From Paenibacillus sp. Marseille-Q4541 (GTDB taxonomy: Bacteria; Bacillota; Bacilli; Paenibacillales; Paenibacillaceae): a stretch of DNA of 51,338 bases. Below are positions 15,154 through 24,274 of the stretch, one piece after another; within the stretch, counting starts at the first letter, position 1, and each line of letters starts with the position of its first letter. The stretch covers positions 1 through 51,338 of the forward strand of contig NZ_JAGXCY010000032.1 in assembly GCF_018310695.1 (NCBI RefSeq). The letters run 5' to 3'. Made by a program: the position numbers and the translations under genes. Below the pieces are notes generated by a model. That model saw only the letters and a list, made by a program, of their open reading frames with translations. It was not told the origin of the DNA and did not search any database.

Positions 15154-17025
15154 TCAGATCATATTTCTTCTCTTTTCAAGTATTCTCTTTATAGCTTCGT
15201 TGTCTTCCTCTGTAACTTGGTCAACTCCTGTTCCGTATGGATCGAATACAGAGTGACCAAAGAAATTCTTCATAGAACCAGATACAGCGATCAACTGAAA
15301 TATTGCATCACGGAACCTCTCCGTTACTGGGAATCCCTCAACCATTTCTCGTTCTAATACCATTTGGTACGCGGTGATAATCTCACTCTTGCGCCACTCA
15401 ATATCGAGTCTGGCCATCGTCTGCAGGAGATGTGTTCGACAATCTATCGTTAGATCTCCGATACCACTTCCGATTTTAGACTTACCTATCCTTTGAACCC
15501 CAGTGATACCTCCATATCGAATATCCTGACCGATCGCTTTAAGGATTCTACGGAATTTGTAATATTTTTCGTACTCCGGATGAGTGGAGATCAGATTTCC
15601 CATACTCTTGTCTTGAGATATGGTGCACAGGTAACAGCCCATTCTTGCCGACTTACCGCACTGCATCATGGCTTCATTGTCATTAACAACGGCAGCACCA
15701 AGAGGACACTCACTGCCGGCTGCATTGCCATAAAAGGCTAGAAGCTCTGTATTACGAGCTCCCTTCTTCCATGGTCCCCGGTTGAACGCTAAATACGTGA
15801 CGACTTCCTGCTTCGTCCAATCTCGAATAGGTGAGGCTGTACGAATATTGCCTACAGGATGATGCCCATAAAAGTCTTCACCAAAATGCTTCGAAAGGCT
15901 GCGTTTTCTCATTACACTCTCATTGTCTCTCGAACCAAGCACCAGCACCGTGTCTTCAGCTCCTTCAGCCAAAAACATTGCCTCAAGGAACTCTCTCGCC
16001 GGCTCAATCTTAAGACGACGAACACAGTATTTGAAGGAGACGGAAGGGGCTTGGTATCCCTTACCGATGATGCATACGAGCAGGGTATTATCCTCTCGTG
16101 GTTCAACGATGTGATACTCAATCCATGGAAAAGCCCTGCCTAAAGCATCTCGAAGCTCATGAATAATTTGTTTAACGCCTGGGTTCTCCACTAACGTATC
16201 AGCTGATATGACCATGATTCCTTTAGACGGATCGGGGTTCTTTATTGCATGCTCTATCATCAGCTGCAGCGTAAGCCTTGAATCAACACCACCGGAATTT
16301 AATAATCCGATGATAGAGTGCTCATCATAGATCTTCTTGATCTTGGCTCTTGTTACAGCTAATAGTTCATCATCTACTTTCTCAAGGAAATCCAAAGTTT
16401 CCCCCGCGATCGCTCGCTGTGTACGCTTTTGCGAAGCGCCGGTTGCCAGATCAAATATATCGAAAGATGGCTGGCAGCGATCCTCTGGAAACGGTAGCTG
16501 GTCTTTACTCGCACCATAAGGAGGAATATTGAGCGCGTAAATTTCAATAAGTACAGCGCAGGATCGATGGAATCCGTAGACCTGGAATTTGTGCTTTGGA
16601 CTCGTGTAGCTCCAATCACTCATGGAAGGATAATTGTTTCTGCCAAACATGTAAGAGTCATCCGTCACTGTAGTAGCAACCAAAGCGTCTATAGCTGCCT
16701 GTTCAGGCATCCATAAATTAAATCCTGATTTTTCCAGAAACAAAAAAAGCGCTCCTGAGACAGAATCGCCTTGAAATAAATCCTTCCATGAAAAGCCGCT
16801 ATCCGGTGCTAAACAATCCAAATCGGGTCGATCTTTAACGAAATGATGGATTGCAAAGTATACACCCTTCTCAAAAATTGCAGTCCAGTCTCGAACGACC
16901 CCATGAAATGAAAAACCAACAGCTTCAAGGTAATCCCAGGTATCTAAGATCACAGAGTTATAGTCCTTCAGCCGATTTTGAATCCCAATCTTTGTTGTGT
17001 TTTCGACTAATTCATAAGTTTCCAT
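15154..17025 (-). CDS. Orphan DndC-like PAPS-reductase-superfamily protein (DNA sulfur-modification type)
   Basis: 623 residues from the ATG at 17025 (METYELVENTTKIG), preceded by GAGGGGG. The first 235 residues are not recognised. The rest matches DndC: the PP-loop NSGGVDSRLTLQL (about 243-255), ISADTLVENPGV, then IIGKGYQAPSVSFKYCVRRLKI, then VLGSRDNESVMRKRS. The cysteine cluster ECPLG...CGKSARMGCYLCTISQDKSM follows. DndC binds a 4Fe-4S cluster and ATP and works with DndA/IscS, DndD and DndE (or as SspD) in phosphorothioate modification of DNA. Two points are unusual: the P-loop has Val where SGGKDS is typical, and no dndA/B/D/E or ssp partner is in the window. It is second in an operon led by a 95-residue protein. 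The substrate is unknown. Confidence 0.82.
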   Translation of the reverse strand: METYELVENTTKIGIQNRLKDYNSVILDTWDYLEAVGFSFHGVVRDWTAIFEKGVYFAIHHFVKDRPDLDCLAPDSGFSWKDLFQGDSVSGALFLFLEKSGFNLWMPEQAAIDALVATTVTDDSYMFGRNNYPSMSDWSYTSPKHKFQVYGFHRSCAVLIEIYALNIPPYGASKDQLPFPEDRCQPSFDIFDLATGASQKRTQRAIAGETLDFLEKVDDELLAVTRAKIKKIYDEHSIIGLLNSGGVDSRLTLQLMIEHAIKNPDPSKGIMVISADTLVENPGVKQIIHELRDALGRAFPWIEYHIVEPREDNTLLVCIIGKGYQAPSVSFKYCVRRLKIEPAREFLEAMFLAEGAEDTVLVLGSRDNESVMRKRSLSKHFGEDFYGHHPVGNIRTASPIRDWTKQEVVTYLAFNRGPWKKGARNTELLAFYGNAAGSECPLGAAVVNDNEAMMQCGKSARMGCYLCTISQDKSMGNLISTHPEYEKYYKFRRILKAIGQDIRYGGITGVQRIGKSKIGSGIGDLTIDCRTHLLQTMARLDIEWRKSEIITAYQMVLEREMVEGFPVTERFRDAIFQLIAVSGSMKNFFGHSVFDPYGTGVDQVTEEDNEAIKRILEKRRNMI

Positions 17026-17042
17026 GTTTATATCCCCCTCTG

Positions 17043-17330
17043 CTAACATCCCGAAGAATGAATGTAGTAATAAAGCTTGATGTAGTGTTCGTTAACGAAC
17101 TCATATGCTCTCAAGATCAGATGCAGTGAGTAAGATCTGCTACAACACTGCTCTCTACTTCCGATAAACGCCACTACTTCCTCGATCGTATCGAAAGTTT
17201 CCGTATTAATCTGATTTTCTAATGTCGCAATTCGATTTACTTCAGGTAAACAGAGTATCAATTGCCCAGCTCTGTATACTCTAAGCATCTTCATTCCGTC
17301 GTCTTCAATGACGGTTTGCAAATTGCTCAT
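17043..17330 (-). CDS. Hypothetical protein, first gene of the DndC-like operon
   Basis: 95 residues starting at an ATG preceded by AGGAGGAGATAG, one of the strongest Shine-Dalgarno sequences in the window. No known motif. It has a short beta-rich N-terminus (MLRVYRAGQLILCLPEV) and a central acidic helix (TIEEVVAFIGSREQCC) with adjacent cysteines. The C-terminus is tyrosine-rich (YEFVNEHYIKLYYYIHSSGC). It lies directly behind the structured leader at 17354-17532 and 17 bases before the dndC-like start, so it should be co-expressed with it. Confidence 0.65.
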   Translation of the reverse strand: MSNLQTVIEDDGMKMLRVYRAGQLILCLPEVNRIATLENQINTETFDTIEEVVAFIGSREQCCSRSYSLHLILRAYEFVNEHYIKLYYYIHSSGC

Positions 17331-17353
17331 CTCTATCTCCTCCTATTTGGACA

Positions 17354-17532
17354 TAAAAAAAGAAGGCGTACAAAGACATACGTATAGTGCGTATGCTTTA
17401 TAGCCTTCCTATTTCAATCCAATATTTATTAGCTTAAAAGAAGCGTTCACCGTCTTTACCGAAAATTAGCGGCAAAGAAAAATACAAAAATCTTAATAAC
17501 ATTATTATAAAGTGGGACAAAAGTGTTGTAAA
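17354..17532 (-). promoter_or_regulatory. Structured leader element E1: promoter, two hairpins and attenuator-like terminator
   Basis: On the minus strand TTTACA (17532-17527) lies 17 bases before TATAAT (17509-17504). The transcript then forms hairpin P1, TCTTTGCCG (17478-17470) with CGGTAAAGA (17461-17453), 9 bp around an 8-base loop. An 8-base spacer and hairpin P2 (GCTT/AAGC, 17444-17432) follow. Next is a nested terminator: outer GAAGGC/GCCTTC (17408-17403 and 17367-17362), inner CATACG/CGTATG, then a T8 run (17361-17354). The Shine-Dalgarno of the 95-residue gene lies just beyond. Elements at 29457-29638 and 40960-41153 have the same order. The rest of the gene-free stretch up to 17799 shows only A+T-rich sequence and the start signals of the plus-strand toxin. 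Confidence 0.7.
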
Positions 17533-17799
17533 CACGACTCTTCATAATTTGGGATATATTTACTGGGTTTCTCACGATGACCTACACTATGCAATTGGTG
17601 CATTACTATTTGAATAGCAAGATAATAGCGGTGGTAATTCGGTTGATTTTTGTTAAGCTTCCACTTGGTATTTTTTGTTCATTGCTATCGAAATTTGTTT
17701 TTGTAATAATGATTTTTGCTTACCAATTTCTTCTCAGATAGTTATAACTTTCATTGGTATATTTCTGAAGAAGAGATAATTTTAATTAGGAGATGAAAA

Positions 17800-20700
17800 A
17801 TGAATAGGTTATTTCAAAAGTCCATTATTCTTGTAATGGCAGGTTCATTATTGACCTCAACAGCAATTAATCCAAAAGCGATAGCAGAAGTTAAAGATAA
17901 CAAGACATCTGATGTCGTAAATATCAAAAATGAAAGGCAGGAATTAATAGGAAAACGAAGTGAATATTCAAAAACATACCTAAACAGCAATGGTACATTA
18001 ACAACGGATATCTCTCCAACACCGATCCATTACTTTGATGAAAACATAGAGAAATGGAAACCAATTAATAACGTTCTTAAAGAGAATAATACATCTATTT
18101 ACAATAACGCCCACTCTTTTCATGTAAAGCTAGATAAACAACACACTTCCGAAGACAACCTACTTGAAATTTCAGAAAATAACTATGAGATAAATTTAAC
18201 TCCAATGAAGGAGGAATCGGTTACTAATACTACTTACTCCGAAATAGAAACTGCCATAGATGCGGAAGTTTCCAACAATACTGTAATCTATCCAGAAGTT
18301 TTTGAGAATGCGGATCTAAAATATTCCTTGGGTAACGATCGTATTAAAGAGGAGATAATTTTAAAAGATAAACCTGCTAACCTGGAAACACCGGTTATCT
18401 ATACCTTCTCATTAGATTTAGGTAATTTAACATACAAGCAACGAGAGAATGGCTCAATCCTTTTATTAGATAAAGAGTCAGGTGATATAAAGTATTATAT
18501 TGAAGCACCTATTATGTATGATTCGTTTAAACCTAATGGATACAAAGAGAACGAAGAAATATCTACTATACCAGAAGAAGCTATATCATATGATATTAAG
18601 TACGATTTGAGATCTGAAAATAATCAGTTGTATATAGACCTGATCCCCAATCAGGAATGGTTGCTCAGTGACAAGAGGGTCTATCCAGTAACTTTAGATC
18701 CTACAATAGTTAAATATCAGCCCCAATATGCACTTTCTGATACAAACATTCGAAGTGCATTCCCAAAACAGACAGCACCAACAGAAACAACCTTAGGGGT
18801 AGGTTTATACAAAGACGCTACCCAAGATAATATTATTCGTTCATTAATTAGATTTGATACTAGTTCAATTCCTCAAGGAGCAAATGTTTTAACAGCTGAT
18901 TTAAATTTATGGTTGGCTTCAGTATCTAATGACACTGGTATGAATGTAACCTTGCATTCAATAAGCACACCATGGACAGAATATTCAGCTTCATGGATGT
19001 ACTCTGATGCCGGGACACAGTGGAATTCTCAAGGCGGAGATTTTAATGCCTCCCAAGTTTCTACTGCATATGTAGATACTCTTACATCTTTGGATGTCAA
19101 TTATAAGTGGTCTCTCACACCGTACATGATGGAAAAGTGGATTAATAATCCCGATTCGAATTTAGGTTTTTTACTCAAAAGTTCATCTGAAACCACAAAT
19201 ACCTATAAAAAATTTATTTCCGGTGATGATACCGCTAACACAAAAAATACTCCTCTTCTTAGTGTGACCTACACTTCAGCAAGTCGTCTAGGATTGGAAG
19301 ATTATTGGACTTTTGATGGCATTAGTTTGGGAGAAGGAACTAGCAACGTCAACTTGGGCACTGGTAATAACGTTATTCAGTATACAGATTATAATCTAGA
19401 TTCACGGGGGGATACTGCTCTAGTATTTGGTAGAACATATAATTCTAAATCAGTAGAATTAACACCTTTTGGATATGGATGGGTTTATAACGGGTACGAA
19501 AGCATCTATGATGCTTATAAAACAGGGAATGTTCTTTATACAGAACCTGATGGAACATCTCATTATTTCAAATATGACCAATCTACAAAGAAGTATATTT
19601 CTCCACCAGGTAAATACCTAACGTTAACAAAAGTAACGGATCAAAACAAAGGAACAACAGGATATACCATTACTGATAAAAATGGATATATTACTCATTT
19701 TGATACTGTAAATATAGATAACGAACTTAGTGTAGTGACTGCAAGAATAAGCTATGAACAGGATCTATATGGAAATAAACTTGAATACAAATATTCAACA
19801 GATGGAAAGTTAACTGGTATAGTCGATGCTACGGGTAGAGAACTAGTATTCACTTATACAACGAGTGGTTTAGTTGACTATGCGATGTTAGAAGGACAAA
19901 AAACAGATTACAATTACGATATTAATAAAAGACTTGTTTCGGTGGATCAGTATTCTACTGACGGAACTTATAACCGAACAAAATATGGTTACAGCCCAGA
20001 AGGTTACCTTACTACAGTTATTGATCCTAATAACCGCAGGACAGACTTTACTTATGAGAATGAATATGTTGCTAAAGTTCAGGAGCCATCGACAGACGTT
20101 TCTGGTGTAGATGGTTTAGAACGACCGGGAAAAAGCTATCAATTTGCTGGAAGAACCTCTTATGTTGCGGATGCTCTAGGTAATGTAACTGAGTATCACA
20201 TGGATAGCAATTATACCCCTACATCAATTGTTTATGCAGACGGAACAGAAGAACAGGTTGAATATGATACAAACTATAATCCAGAGATATTTATTGATTC
20301 TACCGGCAAGAAATATATTCAAAAATATGATTCATACGGTAATGTTCTTGAGAAGACTGATGAAGAAAATCGAACAACAAAATACACGTATAATTCTTTA
20401 AATTTTGTTTCTACAGAAACAGATCCAAGTGGGAATGTTATAACCTATGCTTATAATGATAAGGGTAAAGTTGATACCATTACTGATTCAAAAGGTCAGG
20501 TAACAAAGCATACCTATGATCAATATGGAAACTTAAAAACTGTTGATAAACCCGATGGATCTATGGATTCATACTCTTACAATGCAGTTGGGAATGAAGT
20601 ATTAACTACAACCGATGGGAATGGAAATATTACAATATCGGTAACAGATAAACAAGGGAATGAATTAAGCAAAACTGATGGTAAGGGAAATACGAGTTAT

Positions 20701-22680
20701 TATGAATATAATCAACAAAATGAACTTGTAAAAGTTACTGATGCAAACAAACAGGTTACTACGTATGACTACGATAATAATCGTAACCTTTTAAGAACAA
20801 CATATCCAAATGGTAGTGTTGAGGTAAATACTTACAATGGAACTGGGCAGATCTTATCGTCTACAGATGCCTTGGGCAACACTACAAATAATAAATATGA
20901 TTCTAATGGTAATCTTATTGAAACTAAGACTCCGAATGGCAGGATTTTTACCTATGTTTATAACGAATTGAATCAATTGGTTGCCACCAAAGAAAATGAC
21001 AATGTTCTCTACTCATACACATATGATCCGAATGGAAATTTGGAAACCATTAACGATGACGAAAAAGTTATTAAGTACACGGATAGTGGTTCTATTGATT
21101 CAGAAATAGATAGAGGAAGTTCAAAAAAATATCTATATTTTGAAAATGGGGAAGTTAAGTCTCTAACGTACTCTGTTAATGCTATTGACTCCGTAATTAA
21201 CTATAATTACGATGAGTTTGATAGACTCACAGATCTGTATTTCAATAATACTAAAATTATTAGCTATGGTTATGACACCGCTGATGACCTCAAAAATATT
21301 ACTCTAGGTAATGGGGCAACAACAAAAACTGAATATGATAAAGCTAAAAATTTAACTGGTTATGCAAATTATCGTTCTGATGGAACAGCCATCAACGAAT
21401 ACAATTATACCTATGACCAAAATAATCTGATTAAGTCAGTAACTGCTTCCACTGGAACTGTTGAATACGAGTATAACAACCTTAGTCAGTTGATTTCAGA
21501 AACGTTGACTGATGGTACTAAAATTGAGTATTCGTATGATTTCACGGGTAATCGAGATACTAAAAAAGTAACAAAGGGTTCCGATGTTACCACCAATGAG
21601 TTAACTTTTAATAAAGTTAATCAAATTAGTACATTTAATGGTACCGCTTTTGAGTATGATCGGAATGGTAACTTAGTTAAAGATAATCAAAACGTATATG
21701 TTTATAACGTTTTTGATCAGTTAACGGAAATTAAGGACACTGATAATGTTACTATATTTAGTGCTAGATATGATAATAATGGAAAACGTATCAGTACTGA
21801 GACGAAAAATAAAAAACGCAACTATTTCTACCAAGATGATAAAGTTATCTACGAAACTGATGAATCCGGGAATATAGTAATTGAATATATATGGGATGAA
21901 AGTGACGTACCAGTTGCATTTATATTTGAAGGACAAACATATTACTATCACTTAAATGGTCACGGGGACGTAGTCAGTTTAACTGATAATTCAGGAAACA
22001 TAGTTGCTTCTTATGATTACGATGCTTGGGGAAATATAATATCCCAAAGTGGTGAACTTGCTGATGTTAACCCTTATCGTTACGCAGGATATCGCTATGA
22101 TGATGAAACTGGTTTATATCTGTTATCAGCGAGATATTATGATCCAGATCTAGCTGTGTTCCTAACTATGGATTCACATTCTGGAGATAGTGCTTCACCA
22201 ATTAACCAGAATAAATATTCATATAGTGATAATAATCCAGTGAATTTGGTTGACCATGATGGCGATAATCCCTTTTCTATAATTCAAGTAACATTTATAT
22301 TAGTTAAAATTGGAGTGAAGTATTATTTAAAGAAACAAGCTCCAAAAAAATTAGCGAAACAGGCTACTTACACAGCTCGAAGAGTTTCTAAATCTAAATC
22401 TAAGAACTATAATTTTAGAAATATGAAATTTGCTAATGCTCATAAACACCACTTGAATGAATTTGGTGCTAAAAAACTTAGTTTAGGGGCATACTCAACA
22501 AAAGCTAACAAATTCTTCAAAGCAAAAAATGGCCGGAACGTATTAAAGAAATCAAGAGCAAATGGAGATCGACTCTATTACAATCCAAAAACAAATGAAT
22601 TCGGAGTATTAGATAGAAAAGGTCACATAAGAACATATTACAAACCTAAAGCTGGGATGAAGTATTGGAGAAATCAATAA
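17800..22680 (+). CDS. Intact WapA-like YD-repeat secreted toxin
   Basis: 1626 residues starting at an ATG after AGGAGATGAAAA. It has a signal peptide (about residues 1-30), a beta-rich N-terminal domain, and a DNRLRE-type module (about 300-420: DTNIRSAFPKQTAPTETTLGVG). Roughly 25 YD repeats run from about 530 to 1420. The RHS core NPYRYAGYRYDDETGLYLLSARYYD lies at about 1422-1446, followed by a variable toxin tip of about 150 residues. The tip has a lysine-rich linker, then NAHKHHLNEFGAKKLSLG and DRLYYNPKTNEFGVLDRKG...RTYYKP. This recalls small RNase-type (BECR-fold) polymorphic toxins; that is tentative. Unlike the paralogue at 7708-12877 it has no HINT domain. The CPCC gene 18 bases downstream is the likely immunity gene. 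Confidence 0.88.
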   Translation: MNRLFQKSIILVMAGSLLTSTAINPKAIAEVKDNKTSDVVNIKNERQELIGKRSEYSKTYLNSNGTLTTDISPTPIHYFDENIEKWKPINNVLKENNTSIYNNAHSFHVKLDKQHTSEDNLLEISENNYEINLTPMKEESVTNTTYSEIETAIDAEVSNNTVIYPEVFENADLKYSLGNDRIKEEIILKDKPANLETPVIYTFSLDLGNLTYKQRENGSILLLDKESGDIKYYIEAPIMYDSFKPNGYKENEEISTIPEEAISYDIKYDLRSENNQLYIDLIPNQEWLLSDKRVYPVTLDPTIVKYQPQYALSDTNIRSAFPKQTAPTETTLGVGLYKDATQDNIIRSLIRFDTSSIPQGANVLTADLNLWLASVSNDTGMNVTLHSISTPWTEYSASWMYSDAGTQWNSQGGDFNASQVSTAYVDTLTSLDVNYKWSLTPYMMEKWINNPDSNLGFLLKSSSETTNTYKKFISGDDTANTKNTPLLSVTYTSASRLGLEDYWTFDGISLGEGTSNVNLGTGNNVIQYTDYNLDSRGDTALVFGRTYNSKSVELTPFGYGWVYNGYESIYDAYKTGNVLYTEPDGTSHYFKYDQSTKKYISPPGKYLTLTKVTDQNKGTTGYTITDKNGYITHFDTVNIDNELSVVTARISYEQDLYGNKLEYKYSTDGKLTGIVDATGRELVFTYTTSGLVDYAMLEGQKTDYNYDINKRLVSVDQYSTDGTYNRTKYGYSPEGYLTTVIDPNNRRTDFTYENEYVAKVQEPSTDVSGVDGLERPGKSYQFAGRTSYVADALGNVTEYHMDSNYTPTSIVYADGTEEQVEYDTNYNPEIFIDSTGKKYIQKYDSYGNVLEKTDEENRTTKYTYNSLNFVSTETDPSGNVITYAYNDKGKVDTITDSKGQVTKHTYDQYGNLKTVDKPDGSMDSYSYNAVGNEVLTTTDGNGNITISVTDKQGNELSKTDGKGNTSYYEYNQQNELVKVTDANKQVTTYDYDNNRNLLRTTYPNGSVEVNTYNGTGQILSSTDALGNTTNNKYDSNGNLIETKTPNGRIFTYVYNELNQLVATKENDNVLYSYTYDPNGNLETINDDEKVIKYTDSGSIDSEIDRGSSKKYLYFENGEVKSLTYSVNAIDSVINYNYDEFDRLTDLYFNNTKIISYGYDTADDLKNITLGNGATTKTEYDKAKNLTGYANYRSDGTAINEYNYTYDQNNLIKSVTASTGTVEYEYNNLSQLISETLTDGTKIEYSYDFTGNRDTKKVTKGSDVTTNELTFNKVNQISTFNGTAFEYDRNGNLVKDNQNVYVYNVFDQLTEIKDTDNVTIFSARYDNNGKRISTETKNKKRNYFYQDDKVIYETDESGNIVIEYIWDESDVPVAFIFEGQTYYYHLNGHGDVVSLTDNSGNIVASYDYDAWGNIISQSGELADVNPYRYAGYRYDDETGLYLLSARYYDPDLAVFLTMDSHSGDSASPINQNKYSYSDNNPVNLVDHDGDNPFSIIQVTFILVKIGVKYYLKKQAPKKLAKQATYTARRVSKSKSKNYNFRNMKFANAHKHHLNEFGAKKLSLGAYSTKANKFFKAKNGRNVLKKSRANGDRLYYNPKTNEFGVLDRKGHIRTYYKPKAGMKYWRNQ

Positions 22681-22698
22681 TAAAATCAGGAGATTAAT

Positions 22699-22947
22699 AT
22701 GAAAACTTTTATTTGTCTTGTATGTGGATACAACGAATTGGAAGAACCCCCTATCGATGAATATGGATATAAAACATTTATCGTTTGCCCATGTTGTGGA
22801 TTTGAGTTTGGTTTTCACGATGATGATCAAGGATATACCTACGAGGGTTATCTAAAAGAATGGATTCAAAATGGAGAGAAGTGGGCTTACCTTCCTAAGC
22901 CAGAGGATTTTGATTTACAAAAGCAGTTAAAAAATATTAAGCAGTAG
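22699..22947 (+). CDS. CPCC-family cysteine-rich protein, putative immunity protein
   Basis: 82 residues with ICLVCGYNEL at the N-terminus and FIVCPCCGFEFGFHDDD, two CxxC pairs that could bind one zinc. An acidic tail (YLKEWIQNGEKWAYLP) follows. This is the Cys-rich CPCC family, often found beside secreted polymorphic toxins. The start follows AGGAGATTAAT and lies 18 bases after the WapA-like stop. A terminator follows at once, so toxin and CPCC form a two-gene operon. The immunity function is inferred from position. Confidence 0.82.
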   Translation: MKTFICLVCGYNELEEPPIDEYGYKTFIVCPCCGFEFGFHDDDQGYTYEGYLKEWIQNGEKWAYLPKPEDFDLQKQLKNIKQ

Positions 22948-22950
22948 CTA

Positions 22951-22995
22951 AAAATAGAAAGAAGCTGTCGTAACTGGCTGCTTCTTTCTATTTTT
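22951..22995. terminator. Bidirectional intrinsic terminator after the CPCC gene
   Basis: AAAATAGAAAGAAGC (22951-22965) pairs with GCTTCTTTCTATTTT (22979-22993), a long stem with T-rich sequence following on both strands. It closes the plus-strand toxin operon and faces the IS remnant. Confidence 0.88.
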
Positions 22996-23030
22996 TAAAT
23001 ATGTTTTATTGGGTATGCAGATAGTTTAAA

Positions 23031-23360
23031 GTATGGGTCTGTCAAGAATGACAAGGAAATCCCCCGAGGGGGATTTGGCGACTTAACGTAAATGATTGCC
23101 CACCCGTTCTGGAAAAAAGACAGACAGTTGGAGTAGCATCTGGCCCAGTTCTGCACGACAATGGGCTCGAATTCGCTCATCCGATCCCTAGGCATGGTAA
23201 TCTCTTGCTCGCCATACTCACTGACGACTATCTTTTTGCTTTTGCTGTTGCGGGTGTTTGGCGTCATTTTGGCCGTGACCTCATTATTCTCTTTAATGAA
23301 GGCTCGTAATTGTTCCTTTGACCAAAGTCCCATGTGCTGAGTACAAGAAACACTCGACCG
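23031..23360 (-). mobile_element. Remnant of an IS256-family insertion sequence
   Basis: The minus-strand reading MGLWSKEQLRAFIKENNEVTAK followed by TRNSKSKKIVVSEYGEQEI and TMPRDRMSEFEPIVV matches the N-terminal region of IS256-family (Mutator) transposases. About 50-70 residues are missing between the two blocks, and the DDE catalytic core is gone. The 23031-23095 end carries GGTCTGTCAAGAATGAC and a perfect palindrome around AAATCCCCC, perhaps the original terminal repeat. The element cannot transpose by itself. It abuts the 3' end of the coiled-coil gene and may have truncated it. Confidence 0.7.
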
Positions 23361-23367
23361 TATGATA

Positions 23368-24082
23368 CTAAGGCATATTCGTATTTTTTTCAGCATAGTA
23401 AATTAGGGCTCCGTAAATATCTGTTGTTTCGTATGAATCCTCTGGCATAGTGGTTTCCGCATATTCTTTAATTATATTTAATGCCTCCTTCTCCACATTT
23501 TCAATAGAAGCCTTATCGAGTGCTTCTTCTACATAAAGCAATGAATGACTTTTTGATAAAGTATTTTTGTCATATAGATTCTCTAACAATAAATCATTCA
23601 TAATTTCGCTCACATGTTTATATAAGTAAGCTTCTAATGCATTATCACGGGTATCTGCTATATTGCTCTGTAACTCACTTATCTCTAGTTTGGACCGTTC
23701 CACTTGAGCAGATAACTGTTCTTTTTCCTTCTGAAGGTTAGTTACGTCACTTTTTAATTCCTCAGAAAGCGTCGTGCTGTTTTTTATATCATTTTGGAGT
23801 CTGAGTGCTTCAGAATTCTTTTCTTTAATTTCGTTTGATAGCTCGTTAATTTCTACCTTTGCAGTTGCTAATTCATTTTCTTTATCAAAGATCGGTTTCA
23901 CTGAGAAGATGTATTGATAAACAGCAAAACCAACGCCAAACATTGTTAATAAAACAGCCAACTTATCGAAGGTGCCATGATCCTCCTTAAACCATTTATG
24001 TTTTCGAGCCCATAAAAAAAAGTCTATTATTCCAAAAGGAATAAAACAAAACCCATATCCCTAGTCTTATAAGAAATTTCAT
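23368..24082 (-). pseudogene. Membrane-anchored coiled-coil protein, frameshifted near its N-terminus
   Basis: A 197-residue frame (from a TTG at 23961) encodes one membrane segment (LTMFGVGFAVYQYIF), about 90 residues of heptad-rich coiled coil, and a helical C-terminal part. The same frame stays open upstream to about 24059 and encodes a second hydrophobic segment (FCFIPFGIIDFFLWARKHKWF) but no start. An ATG at 24082 with GGAGG in front gives MKFLIRLG and then runs out of frame. Deleting one base near 24056-24059 joins them into about 237 residues with two membrane helices. The 3' end meets the IS256 remnant. The function is unknown. Confidence 0.6.
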
Positions 24083-24216
24083 GAAAAGCCTCCATCATCT
24101 ATGTATATTAAACATTATACTTAACATATCTTGAAAGGAAACTATCTCGGAAGATAGACACCTTCATATTTTGACTTTCTATTGAAGCATCTGATAGGAG
24201 AGTTTCTTTATAGAGC

Positions 24217-24242
24217 AAAAAAGCTGCCTTTTTGGCAGCTCC
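24217..24242 (-). terminator. Intrinsic terminator of the methyltransferase operon
   Basis: AGCTGCC and GGCAGCT flank a five-base loop. On the minus strand TTTTTTGCTC follows. It lies 33 bases after the C5-methyltransferase stop. Confidence 0.85.
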
Positions 24243-24274
24243 TGCTATTTATATAAACTCAAGTACAGATTTCT

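Noticed and set aside
15154..17025. Complete dnd or ssp phosphorothioation system
   Set aside because: Only the DndC-like component is present; no DndA/IscS, DndB, DndD, DndE or SspB/C-like gene was found in the window.
8231..22680. Small open frames antisense to the WapA-like genes
   Set aside because: They are frame shadows of the repeat coding sequence without Shine-Dalgarno signals or recognisable products.
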